From assembly GCA_900489925.1 (NCBI GenBank), contig UEHQ01000010.1, forward strand, positions 62,001 to 126,000: 64,000 nt of DNA, given 5' to 3'. The notes under the pieces are model-generated. The model had not been told where the DNA came from. It did not search any database and saw nothing but the letters and a program-made list of their open reading frames with translations. A program made the position numbers and the translations under genes. Below, in pieces: positions 8,642-19,165 of the stretch (positions within the stretch are counted from its first letter, which is position 1; every line of letters begins with the position of its first letter). The stretch is from Hyphomicrobiales bacterium (GTDB lineage: Bacteria; Pseudomonadota; Alphaproteobacteria; Rhizobiales; Rhizobiaceae).

Positions 8642-8670
8642 GCGGCCGGGTGTCATAATCACCCGGCCGC
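8642..8670 (-). terminator. Rho-independent terminator of the LysM gene
   Basis: GCGGCCGGGTG (8642-8652) pairs with CACCCGGCCGC (8660-8670), an 11-bp stem with a seven-base loop. On the minus strand the stem is followed by TCTTTTCC. It is 15 bases past the LysM gene stop and separates it from the ABC exporter gene. Confidence 0.85.
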
Positions 8671-8684
8671 CTGTTTATCGTCGC

Positions 8685-10694
8685 TTAGAGATGTTCGCCC
8701 GAGAGCCGCTTGCGATGCAGCTCTTCGGCATTCGGCAGGGCGTCCTTCGGCAAACCGAAGATCTGGCCAGGCAGAATGCGGTCCGGATTGCTGATCTTGT
8801 CTTCGTTGGCGACATAGATCGTCGTGTAGCGAACGCCAAGACCATAGACGCGGCGCGAGATCTGCCAAAGCGTATCGCCCCGGCGGATGATCACCGTTTC
8901 CTTGCTTTCCTGCAGCGGGGCCTGCTCGATCGTTGCCGGCTGGCCGTCGTTGCTGACGATTTCGTTGGTCGTCGGAGCAGCCGGAGCTGCGGCGGGCGGC
9001 GCCAGGTTGGCAATCAATGTGCTGAGCTGCCCCAGTGCATCGCCGACAGACTTCGCATCCTTCGGCAGTGCCTGCAGCGTCTTCAACGCTTCGTTCGCTG
9101 TGGTCGCAGCCGAGTTGGCCTGCTGCTTGACGTCGGCAGTCGCATCGGCGGCTGGGCGGAACTCGATGATGGCGCGCAAAGCGAACTCGTTGGCCGAGCG
9201 GGCTGCTGCCAGCTGTTCTGTCTCAGGCAGCTTGCCATCCGCAAACAGTCCACTGAGCAAAGCGAATGCCTTGGTGGCATCGTTCTTCAGCTTGCCGAGC
9301 GCACCTTCGTCGAGCGTGACCATCGATGCGGTGCCGTTGCTGTTTGCACCGCCCTGTGCCGCGACAGTGACCTGGTTTCCTTCCGGACGATTGAAGTTGA
9401 CCGAGGCGCGAACCGCGACCTTGCCGGCGTCGTCGAGCGCATCGGCCCGAATCTTGTGATCGCCGACAGCGAGAGGCATGACGCCATCGATGACGAAATG
9501 ACCATCCGGTCCTGTCTTCGCCCTGCCGATCAGCTTGTCGTCCGCATAGGCCGCCACGTTGGTGTTGGGCTTTGCCGTGCCGGCGACGAAGATCTTGTCG
9601 CCTTCGATCTCGACGGCGTTGACCATGATATCGGCAGTCGCCGGTGCGGCGGTAGCCGGCGCGCTGGCAACGTCGGACGTAGCTGCAGCGGGAGCGGGCT
9701 GTGCCGTTGCGGTCTGGTTCGCCGTCGCGTCAGCGGCCGGAGCGGTGGCGGAAGCAGGGGCTCCAGGCGTCGGCGCAGTGATGATGCGGCTTGCCGTACC
9801 CGGCTTGGAAACCATCGCCAGCAATTCGGAAGTCTTGCCGTCCGTCGGTACGGAAACGGTCGCGACTTCCTCGGAGGTCGTGCTCTTTCCGTCCTTGCCG
9901 GTCGTGCGCAGCACGATCTGGTGGTCGCCAGCCGCCAGCGGATTGTCGAGGACCGCAGCGAAGTCGCCGCTCGGGCCGACATCGGTTGTCGTGACGACCT
10001 TGTCGCCGTCCAGGATCTCAAGCTTGCTGTTCGGTTCGCCGGAACCTGCGATGACCGTCGAGCCGTCGGGCTCGACACGCAGCACGTCAAACGTCGGAAG
10101 CTTCGGGCCGGTGTTGCCGGCGTTCTCCGTAGCCGGTGCCGGCGTAGCCTGCGGCTGTCCTTCGGCGGTCGCTGCTGCTTCCGGAGCGCCCGTCAGAGCA
10201 GCCTCGGCCTTGGCGATGGCCGCAGCCGCATCCGCGATGTTTTCAGGCAGTGATTGCACGATGGCAAGCGCCTTTATCGCTCCGTCCTTGGCCTTCTGGA
10301 CTGCCGCGCCCGTTACCGGGTTCGTCCCTTCGGGAGCCGCAAAATCCACAAGAGCCTGCAGCGATGTCGTTGCCTTGGATTTCGCCGCGCCAAAAACCTC
10401 TTCGGTCGGCCCCTTGCCATCGGCAAAGAGCGCCTTAAGTTCGGTGAGTGCCTGTCCGGCTGCAGCGGTCAGCGTCCCAAGCTTTTGCGTCGTGGCAGCA
10501 TCGTCCGGCGTCGCGGGGCGTGACGTCTTGGCCGCTTCGGTAACAGTATTCTTGACCTCGGAGCTAGCCTGGTTGATTGCGTCACCGACTTTCGCCGCAT
10601 CCCCGCCAATGCGGGGCATGACGAAAAAGACCATCAACAGAATTGCGATTACGAGCACTGCAAGGGCCAGCAAGCCGGCACGGTTTTTCATCAT
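8685..10694 (-). CDS. LysM protein with duplicated helical and Ig-like modules
   Basis: A 669-residue protein anchored by one N-terminal membrane helix (AGLLALAVLVIAILLMVFFV). After an Ala-rich linker come a helical module (about residues 65-165), an Ig-like module (205-281), an Ala/Thr/Pro-rich spacer, a second Ig-like module (355-433), a second helical module (461-561) and a C-terminal LysM (about 601-645, IRRGDTLWQISRRVYG). The two helical modules share LFADGK and similar spacing; the two Ig modules share GDH and G-P-G patterns. LysM binds peptidoglycan, so the C-terminus probably sits in the periplasmic wall. ATG-ATG at 10694/10691 follows GGGAG. Divergent from the LOG gene; ends in a strong terminator. 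Confidence 0.85.
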   Translation of the reverse strand: MMKNRAGLLALAVLVIAILLMVFFVMPRIGGDAAKVGDAINQASSEVKNTVTEAAKTSRPATPDDAATTQKLGTLTAAAGQALTELKALFADGKGPTEEVFGAAKSKATTSLQALVDFAAPEGTNPVTGAAVQKAKDGAIKALAIVQSLPENIADAAAAIAKAEAALTGAPEAAATAEGQPQATPAPATENAGNTGPKLPTFDVLRVEPDGSTVIAGSGEPNSKLEILDGDKVVTTTDVGPSGDFAAVLDNPLAAGDHQIVLRTTGKDGKSTTSEEVATVSVPTDGKTSELLAMVSKPGTASRIITAPTPGAPASATAPAADATANQTATAQPAPAAATSDVASAPATAAPATADIMVNAVEIEGDKIFVAGTAKPNTNVAAYADDKLIGRAKTGPDGHFVIDGVMPLAVGDHKIRADALDDAGKVAVRASVNFNRPEGNQVTVAAQGGANSNGTASMVTLDEGALGKLKNDATKAFALLSGLFADGKLPETEQLAAARSANEFALRAIIEFRPAADATADVKQQANSAATTANEALKTLQALPKDAKSVGDALGQLSTLIANLAPPAAAPAAPTTNEIVSNDGQPATIEQAPLQESKETVIIRRGDTLWQISRRVYGLGVRYTTIYVANEDKISNPDRILPGQIFGLPKDALPNAEELHRKRLSGEHL

Positions 10695-10849
10695 TCAGGT
10701 CTCCCAGGCGGCGAGTATGCCGGACTTCCTAAAATTGCTAGCGATTCCCGCTGCTTTGCACAAGCAGTCAAAGTAGCCCGACAAATGTAAGACACGGCTT
10801 TTCTGTCATTTTTCTTGACGAGAGGCAGAGAGAATAGTTGTTTGCCCCT

Positions 10850-11476
10850 ATGACAGATCAATCTCATTCCATTCGCTCCATCTGTGTTTACTGTGGTTCA
10901 CGTCCCGGCGGTGACCCGCGCCACATGGCTGCCGGCCGTGCGCTGGGCAAGGAGATCGCCGATTACGGCCTGCGACTCGTCTACGGTGGAGGCACCAAAG
11001 GCATCATGGGGGCGGTCGCGAGCGGCGTGCTTTCGAATGGTGGTCAGGTCACCGGCATCATCCCGGAATTCCTGATCGACATGGAAGCGACGCGTCACTC
11101 CCTGGGTCAGCTCAACGAGCTTATTGTAACCCCAGACATGCACACCCGCAAACATGCGATGTTCGAGCGTTCGGATGCGTTCGTGGCACTCCCGGGCGGG
11201 ATCGGCACGCTTGAGGAGATCATCGAGATCATGACGTGGGCCCAGCTCGGGCGTCATGAGAAGCCGATGGTATTCGCAAATGTCGGCGGCTTCTGGGATC
11301 CGATGATGGAATTGCTGCGCCATATGACGGATGAGGGTTTCGTGCACACGGCGCACCGCGTTCAGCCGCTGGTGATCGACGATGTGTCCGAGATCGTACC
11401 GGCGATCATGGGACGGGCGGCTGACCTTGCGTCGGCCGACCGTGACGGCGAAGAAGCCGTCATTTCGAAGATGTAA
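10850..11476 (+). CDS. LOG family protein (TIGR00730)
   Basis: A 208-residue Rossmann-fold protein of the LOG family. The phosphoribohydrolase motif LPGGIGTLEE (about residues 113-122) and the upstream GGGTKGIMGAVA glycine-rich loop (about 47-58) are present. Family members release cytokinin bases or, more generally, cleave nucleoside 5'-monophosphates to base and ribose-5-phosphate; the bacterial role is often housekeeping. The ATG at 10850 has no clear Shine-Dalgarno. A TTG at 10838 in frame has GAGAG upstream and would add four residues, so the start is not settled. Convergent with rarD. Confidence 0.87.
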   Translation: MTDQSHSIRSICVYCGSRPGGDPRHMAAGRALGKEIADYGLRLVYGGGTKGIMGAVASGVLSNGGQVTGIIPEFLIDMEATRHSLGQLNELIVTPDMHTRKHAMFERSDAFVALPGGIGTLEEIIEIMTWAQLGRHEKPMVFANVGGFWDPMMELLRHMTDEGFVHTAHRVQPLVIDDVSEIVPAIMGRAADLASADRDGEEAVISKM

Positions 11477-11478
11477 GA

Positions 11479-11498
11479 CCGCGCGCTATTGCGCGCGG
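11479..11498. terminator. GC hairpin between convergent LOG gene and rarD
   Basis: CCGCGCGC (11479-11486), loop TATT, GCGCGCGG (11491-11498). The hairpin begins two bases after the LOG stop and overlaps the rarD stop codon. T-runs on either side are weak, so bidirectional termination is probable but not certain. Confidence 0.5.
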
Positions 11499-12397
11499 CT
11501 TCCTCGCAGCATCGACCATGTGTAGAGAAAAAGCCCCGCCCAGATGAGCGGAAAGGCGATCATGCGCGCGGTCCCAAGCTCTTCCTTGAAGACGAAGACA
11601 GCGATCAGGAAGATCATCGTCGGTGCGATGTACTGCATGATGCCGATCGTCGATAGCTTGAGCAGCTTCGCACCGTTGGCATAGATCATCAGCGGCACTG
11701 CGGTAATGAGACCACAGCCGAGCAGGAGCGCGGTATCGGCCCAGCCCGTGCGATAGAAGTGCCCGCTGCCGCCGATCTCGAGATAGAGAACGTAGAACAG
11801 GGCAGGGACGCTGAGGATCAGCACTTCCAGGAAGAAACCCTGGTTCGGACCAAGCGGCAGCGTCTTGCGGAAGAGGGCATAGAGACCCCAGGAGACGGTC
11901 AGCGTAATGGAGATCCATGGAACGCCGCCGCTGTCGAGCGCCAGTACGACGACCGCAAGCGCGGCGAGCGCGATGGCTGCGATCTGCAGGGGGCGAAGCC
12001 GTTCCTTCAGCACGACGGCGCCGAGGAAGATGCTGAAGAGCGGGTTGATGAAATAGCCGAGCGCCGCATCGAGCGAATGACCCGCGCCGATCGCCCAGAC
12101 ATAAGTGCCCCAGTTGATCGTGATCAACGCGGCCGTCAGCGATGCCATCGCCAGCATCCGCGGCGAGCGCAGCGCCAACCGGATATCCTGTGTCCGACCG
12201 AGAACGATCAACACCAGGCCGGCAATGGGAAGCGACCAGAGGATGCGATGTGCGATCACTTCGGCCGGCGAAATGTGGGCAACCGCCTTCATGTAGATGG
12301 GGAGAAAGCCCCATAACAGGTATGCCACGAGCGCGAATGCAAAGCCGCGTGGACTATCTTCATTCTTGATAACAGGAGCGCTTGCATCGACCGACAT
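11486..12397 (-). CDS. rarD: RarD-type EamA transporter
   Basis: A 303-residue inner-membrane protein with about ten hydrophobic helices and the RarD pattern: GFAFALVAYLLWGFLPIYMKA at the start, HRILWSLP near residue 50, and INWGTYVWAI near residue 95. RarD proteins belong to the drug/metabolite transporter superfamily (EamA); the name comes from chloramphenicol sensitivity and the natural substrate is unknown. The start ATG at 12397 follows GGAAACACTCG. It is divergent from the PCMT-like gene and convergent with the LOG gene. Confidence 0.9.
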   Translation of the reverse strand: MSVDASAPVIKNEDSPRGFAFALVAYLLWGFLPIYMKAVAHISPAEVIAHRILWSLPIAGLVLIVLGRTQDIRLALRSPRMLAMASLTAALITINWGTYVWAIGAGHSLDAALGYFINPLFSIFLGAVVLKERLRPLQIAAIALAALAVVVLALDSGGVPWISITLTVSWGLYALFRKTLPLGPNQGFFLEVLILSVPALFYVLYLEIGGSGHFYRTGWADTALLLGCGLITAVPLMIYANGAKLLKLSTIGIMQYIAPTMIFLIAVFVFKEELGTARMIAFPLIWAGLFLYTWSMLRGSRAQ

Positions 12398-12510
12398 CGA
12401 GTGTTTCCATTATTTTTTGTGGTTAAGCACCCGATTAGCGCAACGGCCGTGAATAGGCCAATTCATTTCGGTGAATGGACGCGGCCGCCTTTCCGAGGTG
12501 GGGTACGGCA

Positions 12511-13371
12511 ATGGATGAGAAGGCCCTTGCGATCTGCCGCCGGGCATTTGCGACCCAGATGCTCGAAAAGGAGGGAATCACCAACGATCCTCCGCTGTGG
12601 AATGCGTTTGCGACGGTGCCTCGCGAACGCTTCCTGGGAGCGCCGCCCTGGAAGATGGCGCGATGGGACGGCTATCTCGACATCTCGGCGGACGATCCGT
12701 CCGTCCTTTACCAGGACGCACTCTTTGCCCTTCAGCACGAGCGCCAGGTGAATAACGGTAGCCCGAGCCTGCACGCGCGCGGACTGCACCGGCTCCAACT
12801 TCGCACCGGGGAGACGGTGTGCCATATCGGCGCCGGCAGCGGATACTATACGGCCATGATGGCGCTGCTCGTCGGTCCAGCCGGCCGGGTGATCGCGGTC
12901 GAGTTCGACGAAGCCTTGGCTGCGTGTGCGGCCGATAATCTCAAAGACTACGGCAACGTAGAGGTCGTCAATGCGAATGGTCTCCAATGGCCGCAAGAGC
13001 CGGTCGATGCTGTCTATGTCAGCTTTGCCGTTCATCGTCCGGCAGCCCCATGGATCGACCGGCTCACGCTCGGCGGGCGACTGATCTTTCCGCTGGGCGT
13101 GCCGGATGTCGATGGCACCGGCCAACCGACCGGGCTCAGCTCCCACGCCGGGTTCTTCCTGATCGTGCGAAAAGACCCCGGCTACGACGCCACGTTTTTG
13201 GGCCCCGTCGTCTTCGTGTGGGGCGAGGCTGTCGTCGGGACGCTCGACAGCTATCGCGCGCTGGAAACCGCCTTCCGCAACGGCGGCATGCGCGGGATCC
13301 ACGCGTTGCGTTGGAAGACAAGGCCGAGAGAGGGCGAGTGGTACACGCAAGAGGACTGGGGCCTAGAATGA
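12511..13371 (+). CDS. Protein-L-isoaspartate O-methyltransferase-like protein
   Basis: A 286-residue SAM-dependent methyltransferase of the PCMT family. The SAM loop VCHIGAGSGYYTAMMA is about residues 93-108, followed by an acidic ribose-binding position (VIAVEFDE). PRERFLG near the N-terminus is the conserved PCMT block. The protein is longer than E. coli Pcm, with an extra C-terminal part after LGVPDVDGTG, so repair of isoaspartate is likely but not certain. The ATG at 12511 has GGGG seven bases upstream; an in-frame ATG at 12475 is the alternative. Convergent with cimA. Confidence 0.75.
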   Translation: MDEKALAICRRAFATQMLEKEGITNDPPLWNAFATVPRERFLGAPPWKMARWDGYLDISADDPSVLYQDALFALQHERQVNNGSPSLHARGLHRLQLRTGETVCHIGAGSGYYTAMMALLVGPAGRVIAVEFDEALAACAADNLKDYGNVEVVNANGLQWPQEPVDAVYVSFAVHRPAAPWIDRLTLGGRLIFPLGVPDVDGTGQPTGLSSHAGFFLIVRKDPGYDATFLGPVVFVWGEAVVGTLDSYRALETAFRNGGMRGIHALRWKTRPREGEWYTQEDWGLE

Positions 13372-13390
13372 CCCCAGACCGCGGCCGCCA

Positions 13391-15007
13391 TCACTCGGCG
13401 GCGATCTTGCCGGCCAGCTGACGGTTCTTCATCAGCTTGTAGATGACCGAGTCCATCAGCGCCTGGAACGACGCGTCGATGATGTTCTCGGACACGCCGA
13501 CCGTCCACCAGCGAACTCCGTCGCTATCCGTGGATTCGATCAGGACGCGCGTGATGGCTTCCGTGCCGCCGTTGAGGATACGCACCTTGAAGTCCGCAAG
13601 CACGAGATCGTCGATCTCGTGCTGATACTTGCCGAAGTCCTTGCGCAGCGCGAGGTCGAGCGCGTTGACCGGACCGTCGCCCTCGGCCACCGACATGACC
13701 GTGCTGCCATCTATGACCAGCTTGACCACCGCCTCCGAAACGATCTTCACCCGCCCGTGGGAATCGAAGCGGCGTTCGACCATCACGCGGAAGCCCTCGA
13801 CAGAGAAGAATTCCGGGATGGTGCCGAGCGTGCGGCGTGCGAGCAGCTCGAAGCTCGCATCGGCACCCTCATAGGCGTAACCGGACGCCTCGCGTTCCTT
13901 CACAAGCGCAATCAGCCGGTCGAGCTTCGGATCGTCCTTGCCGACTTCGATGCCGCGCCGCTTCAGCGCGTTGATGAAGTTCGCCTTGCCCCCTTGGTCG
14001 GAGACCATGACCTTGCGGAAATTGCCTACGCTCTCCGGTGTGACGTGTTCGTAGGTGCGCGGATCCTTCAGCAGCGCCGAGGCATGGATGCCGGCCTTTG
14101 TCGCAAAGGCGGATGCGCCGACGTAGGGCATCTGGTGATCCGGCGAGCGGTTCAACAATTCGTCGAAGGCGTGAGAAAGCCGCGTCAGGTTTACCAGCCT
14201 GTCGGCGTCGATCGTGGTCTCGAACCGCGACGAATAGGTTTCCTTCAGCGCGAGCGTCGGGATCAAGGTCACGAGATTGGCGTTGCCGCAGCGCTCGCCG
14301 ATGCCATTGAGCGTGCCCTGGATCTGGCGAACGCCTGCTTCCACGGCCGCCAGCGAATTGGCGACGGCTTGGCCGGTGTCGTTATGGGCGTGGATGCCAA
14401 GACAGTGGCCGGGAACGCCGGCGGCGATCACAGCCTCGACGATGGAGCGGATTTCCGGCGGCTGGGTTCCGCCGTTCGTATCGCAAAGGACCACCCAGCG
14501 TGCACCGGAATCGTAGGCGGTCTTCGCGCAGGCCAGTGCATAGGCCGGGTTCGCCTTGTAGCCATCGAAGAAATGCTCGCAGTCGACCATTGCTTCCTTG
14601 CCGGCTTCGACGGTCGCCTTGACGCTTTCGGCGATGCTCTCGAGGTTCTCCTCGTTGGTGCAGCCGAGCGCGACCTTCACATGGTAGTCCCAGCTCTTGG
14701 CGACGAAACAGATCGCGTCGCTCTTGGCCTGCAGCAGGCTCGCCAGCCCCGGATCGTTGGAGGCGGAGATGCCGGCACGTTTCGTCATGCCGAAGGCAAC
14801 GAAAGAGGCTTGGGTCGTACGCTTCTGGCTGAAGAAGGCGGTATCCGTCGGGTTCGCACCCGGATAACCGCCCTCGACATAATCAAGGCCGAAGTCATCA
14901 AGCATGGTAGCGATGGCGATCTTTTCCTCGACCGAAAAATCGATGCCGGGCGTCTGCTGCCCGTCGCGGAGTGTCGTGTCGAAGAGGTAGATCTTTTCGC
15001 GTGTCAT
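13391..15007 (-). CDS. cimA: (R)-citramalate synthase
   Basis: A 538-residue HMGL-like acyltransferase. DTTLRDGQQTPG at residues about 9-20 is the catalytic and metal-binding start of the family; HAHNDTGQAVANSLAAVEAG (about 208-227) supplies the metal-binding histidines. The C-terminal quarter is a LeuA-type allosteric dimer domain. The sequence FDTTLRDGQQTPGIDFSVEEK and overall length fit the CimA branch (pyruvate plus acetyl-CoA to citramalate, a threonine-independent route to isoleucine) rather than LeuA. The ATG at 15007 is chosen; the frame to 15070 would overlap pip. Last gene of the cysS-gfa-pip-cimA run, 31 bases after pip. Confidence 0.87.
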   Translation of the reverse strand: MTREKIYLFDTTLRDGQQTPGIDFSVEEKIAIATMLDDFGLDYVEGGYPGANPTDTAFFSQKRTTQASFVAFGMTKRAGISASNDPGLASLLQAKSDAICFVAKSWDYHVKVALGCTNEENLESIAESVKATVEAGKEAMVDCEHFFDGYKANPAYALACAKTAYDSGARWVVLCDTNGGTQPPEIRSIVEAVIAAGVPGHCLGIHAHNDTGQAVANSLAAVEAGVRQIQGTLNGIGERCGNANLVTLIPTLALKETYSSRFETTIDADRLVNLTRLSHAFDELLNRSPDHQMPYVGASAFATKAGIHASALLKDPRTYEHVTPESVGNFRKVMVSDQGGKANFINALKRRGIEVGKDDPKLDRLIALVKEREASGYAYEGADASFELLARRTLGTIPEFFSVEGFRVMVERRFDSHGRVKIVSEAVVKLVIDGSTVMSVAEGDGPVNALDLALRKDFGKYQHEIDDLVLADFKVRILNGGTEAITRVLIESTDSDGVRWWTVGVSENIIDASFQALMDSVIYKLMKNRQLAGKIAAE

Positions 15008-15038
15008 GGTGTTCGTCCCGTCGCGGCCCTGCGGCTCG

Positions 15039-16463
<1,425 letters not shown>

Positions 16464-16471
<8 letters not shown>

Positions 16472-16952
16472 GGGATGCTCCGCTGGGCCAATTGGCCGTG
16501 TCGTGATCGGGATGCTGGTGATTGCTGGCTGCGATCGCGTTTTCGCGATCGGGCGTTTCGGCCTCGGGCTCGATCGGCAGGCCGTCCAGTTCATGGAACC
16601 AGATCATCTTGCGTCCGGTGTTGGATTGCATCACCGGCTTGACGCTGTTCGGCTCGTCGAGGGTTCCAAGCACGATGTTCAAGGAATCGGATTCGGCGCT
16701 GTCATAAAAGAGAGGTGTCCCGCACGTTCTGCAGAAGCCGCGGCGCACCAGATCGGAGGAGTGAAACCAGGCCGGCTCCCCTCGCGTCAGCACAAAGTCG
16801 GATCGCAGTGCGGCAGCCAGCGGCATGAAGTAGTTTCCGGCGGCCTTCTGGCACATGCGGCAGTGGCAAAGATGCGGGTAGGCGAGCGGGCCCGCGGCAC
16901 GGTAGCGAACCGCGCCGCATTGGCATCCGCCGCTGTGTGCCGCGGTTGCCAT
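16464..16952 (-). CDS. GFA/CENP-V family zinc protein, copy 2
   Basis: A 162-residue paralogue of its two neighbours with [19 protein letters not shown] and GFCRTCGTP, so both zinc sites are complete. The region before the C-terminus is more divergent and longer (DGLPIEPEAETPDRENAIAA) but the tail again reads QHPDHDT then ANWP. The ATG at 16952 overlaps the TGA of copy 3 by one base; a GTG directly upstream is an alternative. The tight packing means it is translated from the same message as copies 1 and 3. Confidence 0.85.
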
Positions 16953-17428
16953 CACGGACGTTCCCCTTCAGGCCACGTCGCCGTGTCATGGTCAGGATGC
17001 TGATAGGATACGATCTCAAGCACGAAGGGAGCTGCTTCGGCATCCTCTTCGGTCTGCCGCGCGGGAAGTTCGTGAAGATGATCCACGAACGCGATCCTGC
17101 CCTCCGTCCCGAACTGGATAACCGGCGCGAGCGCCGAGGGATCGTCAAACGCACCGGCGGCAATTGCTATGCCGTCGGGTGCCTCATAGGTCAGGGGCGT
17201 GCCACAGTCGCCGCAGAAGCCGCGTTCGACATAGTTCGACGAGCGGAACTTCTTGCGTTCGCCGCGCGTCCACTCGAGTTCGGCGCCGCGCGCCGAGACA
17301 AGCGGTGCATAGTAGGCGCCGAATGCCTTCTGGCACATGCGACAATGGCAGATCGACGAATCTTTCAGCGTCCCGCGAACGCGGAAGCGGACTGCTCCAC
17401 ATTGGCATCCGCCGCTATAGGTGGTCAC
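16952..17428 (-). CDS. GFA/CENP-V family zinc protein, copy 3
   Basis: A 158-residue paralogue with [19 protein letters not shown] and GFCGDCGTP and the same QHPDHDT tail. The GTG at 17428 is preferred because GGAGGTG sits five bases upstream and the start then overlaps the cysS stop by four bases (GTGA). The upstream ATG at 17443 would make the Shine-Dalgarno part of the coding region. This is the first of the three copies to be translated after cysS. Function unknown beyond zinc binding and possible glutathione-adduct chemistry. Confidence 0.85.
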   Translation of the reverse strand: MTTYSGGCQCGAVRFRVRGTLKDSSICHCRMCQKAFGAYYAPLVSARGAELEWTRGERKKFRSSNYVERGFCGDCGTPLTYEAPDGIAIAAGAFDDPSALAPVIQFGTEGRIAFVDHLHELPARQTEEDAEAAPFVLEIVSYQHPDHDTATWPEGERP

Positions 17429-18816
17429 CGCTTCACCTCCCATGTCGTGATGCGTTCGCCGGTCGCCGCATCCTTGCCGTCCTTCAGCTGGATGCCTTCC
17501 GCGAGCAAGGTGTCACGAATGCTGTCCGCCTCGGCGAAATTCTTTGCCTTCAGCAGTTCCAGCCGCGTCTTGACGCGCCTGTCGATCTCGATGGCGACAG
17601 CCTCGTCGATCTCGGCCGCTTGCGGCAGGACACCAAGCAACTGTGCACTTGCGGCGAACGTTGCACGGTCTCCGGATTGGGCAAGAGCGTGCAGCGCCTG
17701 GATGGCGGCGACGGTGTTGAGATCGTCAGCCAGCGCGTTGACGACGGACGCATCGGGCTTTGCATCACCCGGTTCCGCTGCCGGCCATTTGGACAGCAGC
17801 CGCTCAGCCTCTTCCAGTCGCTTGATCGAGAAATCGATCGGCTCGCGATAATGCGTCATCAGCATCGCAACGCGCAGCACATCGCCCGGCCATTGGCGGC
17901 CGCCGAACTTCTCGGTGTGCAGCAATTCGTAGATGGTGACGAAGTTGCCTTCGGACTTCGACATCTTGCGGCCTTCGACCTGCAGGAAGCCGTTGTGCAT
18001 CCAGACATTCGCCATGACCTTGGTGCCGTGGGCGCAACGCGACTGCGCGATCTCGTTTTCATGGTGAGGGAAGATCAGGTCCAGCCCGCCGCCATGGATG
18101 TCGAACACGTCGCCGAGATAGCGTCCACTCATGGCCGAGCACTCGATATGCCAGCCGGGACGACCGCGACCCCAGGGGCTCTCCCAGCCGGGCTCGCTCT
18201 CGCTCGACAGCTTCCAGAGCACGAAATCGCCGGGGCTCTTCTTGTGGGCGTCGACGGCAATGCGCGCGCCCGCCTGCTGTTCGTCCAGATTGCGCTTCGA
18301 AAGCTGGCCGTAATCGGCCATGGACTTGGTGTCGAACAGCACTTCGCCCGCAGCCGTGTAGGCATGGCCGTTGGCAATCAGCTTCTCGATGATCTCGATC
18401 ATCTGGGCGATGTTGTCAGTGGCGCGCGGCTGCACTGTCGGCTCGAGGCAGCCGAGCGACTTGGCGTCGTCGAGAAACTGCTTCTCGGTCTTCTCTGTCA
18501 CCGCCCGGATCGCTGCGTTGAGCGACAGGCCCGGATAGTCCCGCAGCGCCCGGGCGTTGATCTTGTCGTCAACGTCGGTGATGTTGCGCGCATAGGTGAC
18601 GTGGTCGCCGCCATAGACATGGTTCAGCAACCGGAAGAGGACATCGAAGACGATGACCGGGCGGGCATTGCCGATATGGGCGAAGTCGTAGACCGTCGGA
18701 CCGCAGACATACATGCGGACATTCTGCGGATCGATCGGCGCAAAGACCGTCTTTTCGCGTGTCAGCGTATTGTACAGCTTGAGTTCCGGCGTTGGCGATC
18801 CCGGCTGGCCGTCCAT
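17425..18816 (-). CDS. cysS: Cysteinyl-tRNA synthetase
   Basis: A 463-residue class I synthetase that charges tRNA-Cys. The HIGH-like motif appears as FAHIGNA (about residues 44-50) and the KMSKS loop as [10 protein letters not shown] (about 283-292). Zinc ligands are the cysteine in YVCGPTVYD, the cysteine in HIECSAMS and the HHENE block. The ATG at 18816 follows GGGAG at seven bases; the longer frame to 18858 is not supported. It leads a six-gene minus-strand operon with three GFA genes, pip and cimA and is divergent from the lysozyme gene. Confidence 0.95.
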   Translation of the reverse strand: MDGQPGSPTPELKLYNTLTREKTVFAPIDPQNVRMYVCGPTVYDFAHIGNARPVIVFDVLFRLLNHVYGGDHVTYARNITDVDDKINARALRDYPGLSLNAAIRAVTEKTEKQFLDDAKSLGCLEPTVQPRATDNIAQMIEIIEKLIANGHAYTAAGEVLFDTKSMADYGQLSKRNLDEQQAGARIAVDAHKKSPGDFVLWKLSSESEPGWESPWGRGRPGWHIECSAMSGRYLGDVFDIHGGGLDLIFPHHENEIAQSRCAHGTKVMANVWMHNGFLQVEGRKMSKSEGNFVTIYELLHTEKFGGRQWPGDVLRVAMLMTHYREPIDFSIKRLEEAERLLSKWPAAEPGDAKPDASVVNALADDLNTVAAIQALHALAQSGDRATFAASAQLLGVLPQAAEIDEAVAIEIDRRVKTRLELLKAKNFAEADSIRDTLLAEGIQLKDGKDAATGERITTWEVKR

Positions 18817-19165
18817 GTCTACTCTCCCAAAATGCAATGATCCGAAAAATACTTCCACCGGCGGGCCGGGGCGTTTCTCATCTTGGGTATTTGGGAGACG
18901 AAAACGGCCAGGCCAGCGAGCGCGCTAGCGAATAATCTTCCGGCAGATAATGCAGATAACCGTTTTCATGGCGGGTTTTATGGCGCGGGAATGGGGTTTG
19001 GTCAAGAGGGTGAGAAGCGGTCCGGCGCCAGCCGGAGCAATCGATCCGGTGAATCGATTGGATCGCCGAACGCCCGAAGCGCAAGCGCACGACCGGGCCA
19101 TGCCAATCGCACAGACCCCACAAAATTCTGCTACAAAGCGCTGGGAAGTAGGAAAGACCCCTGAC
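18817..19165. promoter_or_regulatory. cysS/lysozyme divergent intergenic region with dyads
   Basis: About 349 bases without a convincing gene between the cysS start and the chosen lysozyme start. It contains a small hairpin TCCGGC/GCCGGA (19021-19036) and, two bases later, an 8-bp inverted repeat CAATCGAT/ATCGATTG (19038-19060, seven-base spacer). Both lie 105-145 bases upstream of the lysozyme GTG, a plausible position for regulator binding. No clear -35/-10 pair was found. Confidence 0.4.

Noticed and set aside
8598..10253. 551-codon plus-strand open frame opposite the LysM gene
   Set aside because: Composition (Arg/Gly/Cys-rich) is typical of antisense translation; the minus strand has signal, LysM and terminator.
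18950..19165. N-terminal extension of the GH25 lysozyme
   Set aside because: It would place 72 basic residues before the membrane helix, and the GTG at 19166 has a good ribosome binding site.
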